A DNA stretch of 64,000 bases from Macrotrachela quadricornifera (taxonomy: Eukaryota > Rotifera > Eurotatoria > Philodinida > Philodinidae): NCBI GenBank assembly GCA_022393335.1, contig JAJEKB010020941.1:174938-238937 (forward strand). Reading direction: 5' to 3'. Below are positions 23,895-34,874 of the stretch, one piece after another. A program made the position numbers and the translations under genes. Position 1 is the first letter of the stretch. Each line of letters starts with the position of its first letter. Below the pieces are notes generated by a model that was not told the origin of the DNA, made no database searches, and was given only the letters and a program-made list of their open reading frames with translations.

Positions 23895-25411
23895 ATATCT
23901 GGATTATTCCACGGAGTTTATACCACTTTTTGGAACATGTCTTAGATTTTGGATTTCATCGTTTTGTTTAACTAATGAGAGGTAGAGAAGCATGAAACAT
24001 AAAAAAGAATCGAACTTGTTCGATTGTTTTTTATCACAGCTCAAAAATACGAGGTACATATATGGTATTGATTATTACAGTGAACTTAGACTTCTTATAT
24101 GGTTATTAATCATTTCCCATTAAATCTCATCACTTATTCCAGTCCCTGTCACTTAAAAAGATCATGAAATAGGTTATTTTAAACTTTATGAAGTAAAGTA
24201 AAGCATATTTGATCTCTCGCAATAATATTCACCATTGATTTTCTACACACAATTCTTCATAAAAACATTTTTTCCTTTTTTCATATTTTTTATTCTTTTT
24301 TTATGAGAGATGATATTGAGATAAACAAAGTATGTCATTCTTCTTTTTAATTAGGACATAATTCATCACTTCAATATGCATTTGACCGTGCGTACATTTG
24401 ATAGAGGCAGCTTCATTAACGAAACAAACTCATCATTGAATATTGTTTAAACCAGTAAAAAACTAAACTTAAAATTTTATTTTATGGTAGTATATTCTAT
24501 CGTTGATACCATTGAATACTGGAGTTTTGATATCATACCACAACCTAAACCTTGTCAGCATCATCTTCGTCATGAAAACATCATCGAATTGCGGAAAGAA
24601 TAACATTTAGTTTCATCGAAATTGCTGAAATTCATGCGCGAATGTGATAAAATACAAAATTGAAATGTGTGTTGGACATGTCCTAACTGTTATACGTTTG
24701 AAACGAAAGAATTGATGCAAAATCAACAAATAGTAATTCAATGGAAGAATCTGAAAGAAGAAGGAGAGGAATATGGAAAAGAAACAAAGATGAAGGAGAA
24801 GATGATAATGATGAAGTATGATATATCGTATTTTCTAGGCTCGACAATATTTTTAAGAAACATTGGTTGGATGAATTGGCTCACCGTTTAGATTGAGATG
24901 CACTTAAGTTAACCTCAGCTGAAATAACATACTGAAGTGATGAATTACGTCCTAATTAAAAAGAAGAATGACATACTTTGTTTATCTCAATATCATCTCT
25001 CATAAAAAAAGAATAAAAAATATGAAAAAAGAAAAAAATGTTTTTATGAAGAATTGTGTGTAGAAAATCAATGGTGAATATTATTGCGAGAGATCAAATA
25101 TGCTTTACTTTACTTCATAAAGTTTAAAATAACCTATTTCATGATCTTTTTAAGTGACAGGGACTGGAATAAGTGATGAGATTTAATGGGAAATGATTAA
25201 CAACCATATAAGAAGTCTAAGTTCACTGTAATAATCAATACCATATATGTACCTCGTATTTTTGAGCTGTGATAAAAAACAATCGAACAAGTTCGATTCT
25301 TTTTTATGTTTCATGCTTCTCTACCTCTCATTAGTTAAACAAAACGATGAAATCCAAAATCTAAGACATGTTCCAAAAAGTGGTATAAACTCCATGGAAT
25401 TACCCAGATAT
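23895..25411. mobile_element. foldback element with 480-bp inverted arms
   Basis: Left arm 23895-24378 and right arm 24932-25411 are nearly identical inverted copies (left CAATAATATTCACCATTG is mirrored by right CAATGGTGAATATTATTG). Arms begin ATATCTGG and end CCAGATAT. The 553-bp spacer holds a 74-codon lysine-rich frame (24667-24891) without recognisable domains. No target-site duplication was found. The high arm identity points to a recent origin or to conversion between the arms. Confidence 0.85.
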
Positions 25412-25414
25412 AGG

Positions 25415-27610
25415 TATATATACAAACTGACGATAATTGTTTAAGGATTTTATCAGTCATCAATATGCTTTTCTAAACAAAAAAAAATTAAACTATATTG
25501 GATGAATCACCACTGAGAAATTTTGAATGCCAAATTACTTATATTCCACTCTTGAGTGGTCAATATCTCTCTGAGAACTCATTATTTCGTTCTAAAAATT
25601 TGATCATAACTTTTTCACGTCTGTCATAACATATTTTCCAATTTTCTGACAATTTCGATGTTTCTAGGCTGAGATCGAGTTTTGAAGAATGGGAACTTTA
25701 ATGGAAAGACGACAATTTTAAAAATAAAACATTGTTTATAGTTCTTATTTCAAGCTCTAACTCAGAGACGTCCATCGTGGTTGAGAATCTGCTGCTGCCG
25801 CGATGGCGGTGGCGGCAGCGACAACTCCGCGATCGATATCTCTGGCCCATAGCATACCTAGAGCAAGTTATTGAAATTTCAAAATATGTAAAGTTTAGGT
25901 ATAATAATGAATGACAGAAGGTTTTCTTCGGTATCAGAAACCGTCACAGGGCAAAATTTTTCGCCCTGTCCTGCCCTGAGAACAGGGCAGGGCGTTTCAT
26001 TTGATCTCGCTAATTAATAGAGTTGCTGATATATTAAAAGTATATAGCCATTTTCAAGTTAAACACGTATATGTTATTTACATTAATTCGAAAAAAATGT
26101 TATACATAAACTGGGATCATCATAGAAAAAGTCTAGTATATTTAAGCATAAAAAACAATCCAAATCATCACAGGAGGAAAATGCAAGTATTAGAAAAAAA
26201 AATATTGAAATAGTAAATAAACATAGTAAGTTGTTTTGTTATATGAACATGCATTATTCGACGTATTCCCTTCTTGTTTTTATTCATCCTTTTCTATATA
26301 AATGTAGACTAAATTGTATCCAATAAAACCATAAAAAAATGCCACAAGCACATTCATTAAAAAAGTCCTAATCGAACTTTTTTATTCAAGCGCTTGCTAA
26401 GGCTTGAGTTCAACATATGTCCATACTGAGTGCCTCTCGACTTACAGACAAGCGCTTGAACTCTTGCGTGAGTCATACGTCTAGATCAAGACAGTTATGC
26501 GCTGAACTTATGGCGATCAGAAGAAGAAATAGCTTAGAAACAATCAATTCGAATAAAATAATCACGACCTTTCTGTTCGAGATTAAATGACGATCCTTAG
26601 TGTTTACAATATTAAAGTTGGACTACTGATCTGGATTATCTTTCCACTGTCTTTCTTATAATATTTATTTTTTCAAACTATCTATTTTTACTGATAAACG
26701 ATCATAGTGAACGTTATTTGAAGAAAAAAAGAAAGAACAGAAGCTCGTTCACAATGATATTAACTAGATTATATTTACTAACTTATCATGCTTGGGTATA
26801 GATGTGAGAATGAATGTGTAGTCGTCTAACAGTAAATTGACTCTAATTCATTCGAAACTTGATGAAAAAGCAATCACTACATACCATTCGATACGCCTCG
26901 AAAAGCTCTACAATATAATAACTTTTGTTTTTTCATGTCTGAATAGATTACCTTGTGCGAGAAGAACTATTAAACGCTGTGGTCATGACTTTTGTTGCAC
27001 TCTAAGTGCTTGGTCGATCAAGAAACACAAGCGCTTGAACAAGAGCTCAACTTCATGAATAAGAACAATAAGCTATGAAACAAGAATCGCAAACACTTCA
27101 GCTTTTTTAGTGGTCTCCAATCATTACTCAAGATATTTCCAGAGCGCATGACATTCAGTCTTAAGAAACTCAAAAATGTCATGCACTTGCTAAAAGAAGT
27201 TCGGCTAGGGTCACTTATCTTGTCCAACTGATAACCACATCTATTACAAATGATCATGATATCACTATTATTAGGTCAGAAACTTCGAAGATAGTGCTTA
27301 TTGCAGAAAACAGTAATCAGGGCATCAGGGCAGCCATACCCTGTGATGTTCTCTATTTGAGAATGATTCTCAAAATAGATAGAATGAATTCAATCGAGGA
27401 TTAAACAAGTCATCGTTGACGAACGTTACTTGTTATTTAATGAAATACGAAATTTTAACGTATAAGAAAATAAAATAAATTAGACAAAAGCGAACATGAC
27501 GACAATTATCAAGCTTAACAGATTACAAGATTCTATACAATTACATTGGTTTTTCAAGATTAGAGAAAAACATTCAATTAGAGGATTTAGTTCATACCAA
27601 CTACAATAAA
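25415..27610. other. intergenic; MITE fragment and CAAGCGCTTG motifs
   Basis: 25760-25860 is a GC-rich MITE fragment related to 23292-23562. At 25945-25999 and 27316-27343 there are CAGGGCA/CCCTG-rich pieces that could be ends of an old hAT-like insertion. The 10-bp palindrome CAAGCGCTTG occurs at about 26388, 26452 and 27028. No gene is supported. Confidence 0.4.
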
Positions 27611-27613
27611 TTT

Positions 27614-30600
27614 TCAATAATCTAATATTTCTTTCCATAATCGATGAGCCATTGCAAATTCTTCACTTTCAGCAGCAAAAGTACGAAGATCATTTTGAGG
27701 TAATGATTGAATTTTTTCTTTAATTTGTTTTAATTGTATAAGATTGACATTATGTTGAACACCTCTGCCTGCTTTGATATCATGTGAAGGCATACGCGTA
27801 ATGATTTGTAATTTACGATTTATTATTTCAGGCCAAGGAGTATATTGATATTTAGCAATGAAACCAATTGTAGACCATTTCCATAGGGCACCTTCTATCG
27901 AATGTCGACCTACACTATATTTAACAGATGGATAACAATGTATAAAACGAGAATAAGATGTAACACCAAATTTTTCTTCTCCACCAGCTGAATTATAAAC
28001 ATATTTAGAACGTTGTTTTAATAATGATGTGAAACGTTTTAATGGAATTGAATCATCACCTGACATTATAAGTGAACGAAAACGAAATGCTATTGTATTA
28101 TTATATTGATCTTCTTCAGCTAACATTTGACGAAGATTTGAATGAACAAGAAATTCGGGTGTATTCAATACAATTTTCCATGCATTTGGATATATTTTTT
28201 CATATTCCATAATTTCTTGATCAACTAAATGAGCATCGAAATATGCATTTCGTGTCGATACTACTTTCCAAGTATTTGGAGCTTCACGACGAATAATCTG
28301 TAATGACTGATCAGTACTATTATAATCAATTAAAATAGCCATATCAAACATAGGTACATGATGACGAATCCAAAATGGTAATAATACTTCTTCATTGAAA
28401 AAATGAGAAATTAATATTACAGGTCTACGTATTGACGGAAATACTAATGGCCAAGATAATGGTTTATTAGAGTTTTGTATAAGTATTTTATTTGTATTTT
28501 GATTCATTTTTAAAAGTTGTTGATGCGGAAATGGAAGTATTAGGAAAATATTCTTCATACCTTTTTCAATAGTTTCATTGCGAATTTTTTTGACAATTTC
28601 ATCCCAAAAATTCCATGCAAAAACTATGATTGTCAATGGATTGGTTGAATTATGTTTGCTTAATTCAGAAGTTGGACGTACTGGGATAGATGTACCAGGA
28701 CAATAAGTATTTTGTTTCAAAGGTGCATCATCAACTACATAAGAAATATTCCACGATTGATTTGAGATACCTAATAAGAAATGTAAAAGAACCATGCCTT
28801 TAGCAGCAGCACCATATGCAATAATAGTGTGATTTTTAGCATGAAGAGATTCTAATTGGCGTATAATCCATTGACGCATGGCTTTAGCTTGAACTTCATA
28901 TTTAATATAGAACCATGATTCGTTCATACCAAGATGAAGTTCTTTCTGCAAAGCTAATGATAAAGATGATGATAGTTCATGCCTATTAGAAATAGAAAAA
29001 GAGATGTTTGATAAATTTGCTCGTTGAAATGTCACTAAACATGAACGTCCATGGATTGGTGTAATTTCGATTTGTACTATAGTAAGTCCTACTATATAGG
29101 CAAGTTTTGCAAATGAATGTGCTGTAAAAAAAGATATATGCTCATGATAAACAGTATCAAATTGTCCAGTTTCATACATTTCACATTGAGATGTTTGAAT
29201 ATACAGTTTTGTTGTTATACCCATAATAGCAACACAAGCACGAAGAAATTGTATAGGATTATCCACATGAGCAAGTACATTCTGTGCAATAATCACATTT
29301 AAAGATTCCATTGAAGGTATATTTGGAAATGTATCAATACCCCAGAAGCCAGTATAAATAGTATGGCCTGATGCTCTTGCAATATTAGCTAAATTTTTGG
29401 CTGGATCAACACCTATAGTTTTCCATCCACGTTTAAGAAATTCATTTAATTGACTTCCATCATTACATGCTATTTCAAGTACAGTTCCATTTGTAATTTT
29501 ACTTTCATTAATAGCTTTTTCAGCTAACCATGAAAAATAAGTTTTTAAACTATTACTTGTACCACTTTGATATAAATAATGACTAAAAAGATATTTTCTA
29601 TCAACAATATGTGATAGTTGTGTATGATGACATATTGGACATCGTACCAAATGTAATGGAAATCGTTTTAATTTTAATGAAACGTCTACATCAGTTTTAA
29701 AATCATTAGCAAGAGGTTGATTATCTAAATCTAATACTGTATACATTCTACGTGAGCCACACACAACACATGGAATTGAATCATTGGCTAAACGAGATTG
29801 TCGACCAATACACATTTGAGGTACATGATTGATTAAATTTTTTATAGTCTCCGATAAATTACCTTCAAATACAAAATTAAATGTAGTACGAAATTTAGTA
29901 TTATTTAAAGAGAATCCATGACTGTCATCTTTTACAAGATGATCTGATGTATCAATATGAGCTCCTGTTTGAAATGCAATAGTATTGGCAACATTAGAAA
30001 TATGAGTTGAAAAAGATTGTAAATGAAATATATCGAATCGTTTAGCTTTTTTCGAATGTTTTATTAATGTAGTAACAGCTCGCATAAGATCTTCCATACA
30101 TAAATATGCACGATTCGATTCAGGATGAGTAACATGTAATCTTCCATTAAGAAAAGCTTGACAAATTAATGCCATAGGTGAAAGATCAATTCGTTGACTT
30201 GGAGAAAGGCCAACAACAGTACCAAATCGTAAACCAATTATTTGAGGAGTAGAAATGATATTAAACGTTAATTGTTCTAATATTTTTTCACGACGAAGAA
30301 GAGAAGAAGAATATAAATCTAATAGATCAGTTTGAATAGGAGAATCTTCATTGAATAGTACTGCTCCTGAACCTTCCGCAATAGCAGATGTTGATGCAAA
30401 TATCAAAATTTGAGAAGGTAACATACGTTTAGCTAAATTATATATATCATTTACATTTTCATATTCGACTTCATTTCGACGATTTTGACACATTGCACGA
30501 CCTGTTAGACCACCTAAATATATCACTACATGATATTTTTGAAGTACTTCACTTGATATTTCATAACTTGCTTGTTTCGGATAAATACGATCATAACCAG

Positions 30601-30865
30601 TAACTTTCCAGTTTTTATCTTTTTGAAAATGATCTAATAATCGTGAACCGATATATCCAGAAGAACCAATTATAGCGATATGGCACAAAGAAGATGGAAA
30701 CGATGCAGTACACGGCAGGTCTTTCCTTGTGGCTTCCATATTAAATATAAATTCATTCAAAAAATTATCTTTATAACGAATTTTTACTACATAAATGGAT
30801 AAAATGACGATCAAAATACAAACAGCAATAAATCTTATATTTGTAGTTAATAATTTACGACGCAT
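27614..30865 (-). CDS. membrane-anchored SDR-epimerase / C-methyltransferase / glycosyltransferase fusion
   Basis: One uninterrupted 1,083-codon exon from ATG 30865. Residues 10-28 are a hydrophobic signal anchor (FIAVCILIVILSIYVV) implying a type II membrane protein, probably in the Golgi. Residues 62-350 are an extended SDR (nucleotide-sugar epimerase/reductase) with G67-x-x-G70-x-x-G73, FASTSA at 157-161 and Y185; the usual lysine four residues after the Tyr is Leu. Residues 366-780 are a sugar C-methyltransferase of the TylC3/NovU type: zinc pairs C366/C369 and C409/C412, the SAM loop LEIACNDGS (463-471), YHEH at 573-576, and a C-terminal AYGAAAKG. Residues 812-1083 are a family-2-like glycosyltransferase (LISHFFNEEVLLPFW; LIDYNSTDQS). 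The first two modules are typical of bacterial deoxysugar pathways, so horizontal acquisition is plausible. The natural reading is synthesis and transfer of a branched sugar; this is inference. Confidence 0.8.
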   Translation of the reverse strand: MRRKLLTTNIRFIAVCILIVILSIYVVKIRYKDNFLNEFIFNMEATRKDLPCTASFPSSLCHIAIIGSSGYIGSRLLDHFQKDKNWKVTGYDRIYPKQASYEISSEVLQKYHVVIYLGGLTGRAMCQNRRNEVEYENVNDIYNLAKRMLPSQILIFASTSAIAEGSGAVLFNEDSPIQTDLLDLYSSSLLRREKILEQLTFNIISTPQIIGLRFGTVVGLSPSQRIDLSPMALICQAFLNGRLHVTHPESNRAYLCMEDLMRAVTTLIKHSKKAKRFDIFHLQSFSTHISNVANTIAFQTGAHIDTSDHLVKDDSHGFSLNNTKFRTTFNFVFEGNLSETIKNLINHVPQMCIGRQSRLANDSIPCVVCGSRRMYTVLDLDNQPLANDFKTDVDVSLKLKRFPLHLVRCPICHHTQLSHIVDRKYLFSHYLYQSGTSNSLKTYFSWLAEKAINESKITNGTVLEIACNDGSQLNEFLKRGWKTIGVDPAKNLANIARASGHTIYTGFWGIDTFPNIPSMESLNVIIAQNVLAHVDNPIQFLRACVAIMGITTKLYIQTSQCEMYETGQFDTVYHEHISFFTAHSFAKLAYIVGLTIVQIEITPIHGRSCLVTFQRANLSNISFSISNRHELSSSLSLALQKELHLGMNESWFYIKYEVQAKAMRQWIIRQLESLHAKNHTIIAYGAAAKGMVLLHFLLGISNQSWNISYVVDDAPLKQNTYCPGTSIPVRPTSELSKHNSTNPLTIIVFAWNFWDEIVKKIRNETIEKGMKNIFLILPFPHQQLLKMNQNTNKILIQNSNKPLSWPLVFPSIRRPVILISHFFNEEVLLPFWIRHHVPMFDMAILIDYNSTDQSLQIIRREAPNTWKVVSTRNAYFDAHLVDQEIMEYEKIYPNAWKIVLNTPEFLVHSNLRQMLAEEDQYNNTIAFRFRSLIMSGDDSIPLKRFTSLLKQRSKYVYNSAGGEEKFGVTSYSRFIHCYPSVKYSVGRHSIEGALWKWSTIGFIAKYQYTPWPEIINRKLQIITRMPSHDIKAGRGVQHNVNLIQLKQIKEKIQSLPQNDLRTFAAESEEFAMAHRLWKEILDY

Positions 30866-30869
30866 TTGT

Positions 30870-31545
30870 TTGATTTCTTTTATTCTGAAACAAAAGCAAA
30901 ATGCTTTAATTCATTATCTTATAAAGATAAATTTTCAAAATCGAAATTATTAATAAGCTTGTTCACAATTCTATTGATCAGCAAATTAGCCAATCAAAAT
31001 ATTGAACATTTAAATATGTATCGATTAGATTTGTGGTAACTTTTTTTTTAAATAAAATTTGATTAATTCAAAATAAGACAACGGAGAAAAAAGATTACTT
31101 TTCGCGTATTCGCCAATAAACCTTTTTTCGGGTCGGTAGAACAAAGAAGTAATGCCCATCCGTCGAATTCGCTGGTTCTTTTCTGGAAGAATATACTGTG
31201 CTGGTGCTGCTAGAAATGCTCAGATTAAGATCATATGATAATATCCAAACTTTATTAGTCCGTACAATGATCAGAATTAGACATACACCGGACCCGAACG
31301 TTCGGGATCGGACTCGGGAGTCACAGGTATGCAGGTTACCAAGTTCGCCACTTTGACCATATGATAAAATGTTATCCATAATATTTTATATCATACATAA
31401 TTACAATATTGATCATAAGTTTCGACCATTTTCCATAAAATTTTTATCAGAGATTCATCTTAAAGGAACTGTGATTGCAAGCATGAATCTGATGAGAGAA
31501 GATATCTAACTATCAGCTACCGGTTAACTCCATATCTTGGGTATG
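30870..31545. other. 5' flank of the fusion gene; GC-rich palindrome
   Basis: Holds a perfect 14-bp palindrome CCCGAACGTTCGGG at 31293-31306 in a locally GC-rich patch. A 94-codon minus-strand frame (31095-31379) is unrecognised. Confidence 0.35.
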
Positions 31546-31548
31546 AGT

Positions 31549-33613
31549 AAGATTCAGTGAAACTAAGAAAACTCTAAAATGATTCAGATTCAGGGTGTAC
31601 CTTGATAAAGCACTGATTGTCATATAAGATATTTTACTTTTCTTAGATTTTTGTTCATTATATTGAAGAATTAATAATGAAGTTTTCAACATAAAATTGT
31701 CATTTAATACACGAGTTTTGTTCATATGTAATCAAGAAAGCTTTAATCAATCTCTAAATAAGACTAATCCAAGCTTGTCATGTGATGTAATAATGAACGG
31801 GAATCTTTTCTTTTTCGCCTTATACGTAGTGATACAGCAAGCAAAATATAAGCTAATAGAAATGATATTTTGTGGAAAAGTTGTTAAAATAAGAAATGCA
31901 CCGATAGCAAGAGTTCAAGATAAAAATAAGGCAAATATAATTAGAAATTTGCCAATAAGAAGAAATAAATGCGAAAAAAAGCATTATTGACAGATAGAAA
32001 ACATCCTAAATCTCTCATTAAATAATCACAAGCATACGAAGTATATTTAATTGATCTGTAAAAACTTTGAACGTTCATTTCATATACGTTCTTAAGTGAA
32101 TCTAAAACCAGTCTTCCCAGAAATTGGCACGATCAAGAAAAATATTATAGAGGTGGATATAATCATTGTTGTAACGAAATATGAGAAAATGATCAAGGAA
32201 GCGATCACCCCTCAAAAACGAACATTGTTATTTTTCGTCTGATTTCACCGAAATTTTGGAAAATATTAGTCTAGGATAGGATATATCATATGTGAGAAAT
32301 TTCCCCCAAATCTTCAATAAACTAATGAGTTATAGTCAATTTGTTAGTCAAAAGCAGCATGTATGCGGAGCAAGGATTTCGTAATAAGAATACGAACTAA
32401 TGAGCTCGGATGGTTTTTAAGTTGTGAAGTATCCTTAAGGCTAGATCCTCACAGGATCCGAGTTTCGAATTTACCTTTGTTTATTTTCTAAAAATCCTTT
32501 TTCAAAAAAATCATGAACTCATGTCCAAAAATTACTAATAAAAATGAAACATCTAAGTTTTTTTTTCAGCAGAAGAGAAATGCAAAACTCGGGTTCTGTG
32601 AGGATCTTGTCCTACCTGTATATTATATAATAAAAAGAAAAATTAGCACATCTATACTGAGTCGTTATTAAGAAAACCTTGCCCGCGTCAATGATATGGT
32701 CGAAGAAATTGATTTTGAGGAAAACGAAAAATAAAATTTTTTGGTGTATTTCAATTCGATCGATGTATTTTCCCGTTAGTCATAGCTAGAGAGCTGAAAT
32801 TTTTAAAACTAAAAGATCTTGATTAGTTTTATCGGTCATACAAAACTATGAAAAGTATCATTAACACTGTATTCTCAGTGGTCTTCAGTAGCACATTCTC
32901 AGAAAAAAGACCAACATAAACGTTTTGGCAAAACAAATTATGCCAGATTATAGTTCATCACAAGAGCTATCAGTATATATATATAAATCTCAAAATTGTG
33001 TTTTTTTTCGAAAAATTGACTTATCTTAGGAGATGCCTGAAGTCAATTAATAGATATGCAACACAATTGACGCTAGCGTAATCTTTATACAAAGAGAAAA
33101 ATACAGTTTTTAAATTTTCCTCGCTAATATAGTCAGCTTCGAATGGACACCGTATCTAGAGTGACTGAATTCACTCGGGTAATATGACTTAGCCTTATGT
33201 ACTAAATGACAATTTTATATTAACATTTTCAGATTTTAATTCCTCAATATAACCCTTTGACTCTCGCTAAGGCATATGTGCGTCATCAGCTTTATCACTT
33301 CATAATATATGTTGATTAGACACACTTGTGTAGAAGCAAATGTCTTGCAGCTGGAATTTTTATATCATCATTTATTTAAAGCTTAGAATGTGATCATGCT
33401 ATATTAAAGAAAAAAATGCGTGGTGCACATGTACAATCGCTCTGTGATATGTGTGCTAAACATAAATTGACAGTCAAAGGGATAAAGAAGAAAAGTCGAA
33501 GAAAAAGTAAAATATTCTATTTTTTGTTCCTATATAGCAAACAGTGTTTTTTCAAGGCACATCCTGAACATGAACGATTTTAGAGTTTTCTTAGTCTCAT
33601 TGAATCTTACTCA
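31549..33613. repeat. pair of ~110-bp inverted repeats about 2 kb apart
   Basis: 31549-31660 and 33498-33613 are inverted copies at roughly 80% identity, both containing TTTTAGAGTTTTCTTAGT when read toward the outside. Both encode the peptide FRVFLVSLNLT in the same relative frame, so the repeat may derive from coding DNA. They may be termini of an old element; the interior (31661-33497) has no recognised gene. Confidence 0.55.
32441..32628. mobile_element. short MITE with GATCCTCACAG inverted repeats
   Basis: Left AGGCTAGATCCTCACAGGAT and right (read inward) GGACAAGATCCTCACAGAAC are inverted copies continuing to CCGAGTTT. A TA lies next to each end. The interior is AT-rich and non-coding. 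Confidence 0.5.
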
Positions 33614-33719
33614 AGGGGAAAAACAACGACTCCATGCACTCCAAAAAAACAATGTGGAGTACGGTTGGAGTACCATTGATGATAGGCATGCATCGACTCA
33701 GAGTACAGATCGGGAATCC

Positions 33720-34870
33720 AGGGTTTAGTCATTCATAAATAACTAGTTGCAGCAGTTAGTTCCCTTGTCTATATCTCTCTATATTGCTGGCAGCCTTAGG
33801 TCCTCCAGTTCTATAATAGGGGAGTACTTTTAGGTTGTCAACTGCTATTTAATGAGGGCACCCTTGGCTTCTACAGCCTCATATTAGGCGGGTACCTTCA
33901 GGTCGTTCAGTCCTACAATAGGAGGGTATCCTTAGGTCTTCAACTACTATATGTTGAGGGTACCATTAGGTGCTCAACTTCTATCTGTTAGGGATACACT
34001 TAGGTAAGCATGCGTCGAGCCCGGGAATAAACTGGAAATCTCGGGCTCGGTCATTCTCAGTACTGGGAATCTCAGCAATAGTTATTGATAATTAACTCGC
34101 TCCTGTGGTCAATTTCCCTGACTCTACTAAGAGTCATGGTCTCGAAATTGGCCATCCCTTTCCACGTTTATCTCTAAACACTGTTTCATCGTCTGCAACA
34201 GGAGAAAGAAATTCTCTGGACGTAATCTTAGATCATCAAGTACTCTATTATGAGTAGGAATGGCACTGTAGTCTCTCTACAAATCAAAAACCTAGCTAAT
34301 CAGTTGGGAACAAATTGTCCCTCGCTTATGTAATTGGTAACCGTAGGAGATTCTATGAGGACTCTTGTAGAGCACCCTTAATAATCCCAAATTTTCCCGA
34401 ACTACCCTCTGCTGCGTCCTTGTCATTATAGAGAAAAATCCAACGGGGAAGAAGCGGCTTCCGTGTATCGAGGATACGGCAGCGATACATACGATACGAC
34501 TACAGTCCGGAGAATATATGTAGAACTAACAACATAAAATATGATAGAGACATGAAAACACAAAATTTACATAGTAGAATCGTGAGATTAAAAGTCTTGT
34601 CATAAAAACAAAGTCAATTTTTGTTACAAGTTTCAAAATTATGATAAATGTATGGAAATACAGGAAGAAAATAAAGCGAAGTGTCAAATCGCAAGATTGT
34701 GCGAATCACGGATACGAATGTCCCACTGATTGCTTCCCTAGATGCTACGGTCCTATTATACAGCGGTATCCTTAGGGCCTCAAGTTCTATACCTTGGATA
34801 TATCCTTAGGTCCTCAGGTGCAGTATTTTGGACATGCTCTCGGGTCATCAAATTCTATTATATCAGCGGT
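33720..34870. repeat. 34-36 bp minisatellite in two blocks
   Basis: Units of the form (C)CTTAGGTCCTCAAGTTCTAT followed by a GG-rich GGGTA segment repeat about seven times at 33793-34005 and again about four times at 34740-34870. The 730 bp in between contain ordinary sequence with no gene. Confidence 0.7.
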
Positions 34871-34874
34871 GGGC

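Noticed and set aside
23751..23945. Trp/Asp/Met-rich open frame
   Set aside because: It is the translation of the TGGGA satellite.
25945..27343. CAGGGCA-rich pieces 1.4 kb apart as ends of one hAT element
   Set aside because: The flanking 8-mers (AACCGTCA and TGATGTTC) do not match and the inverted similarity is limited to CAGGG/CCCTG words.
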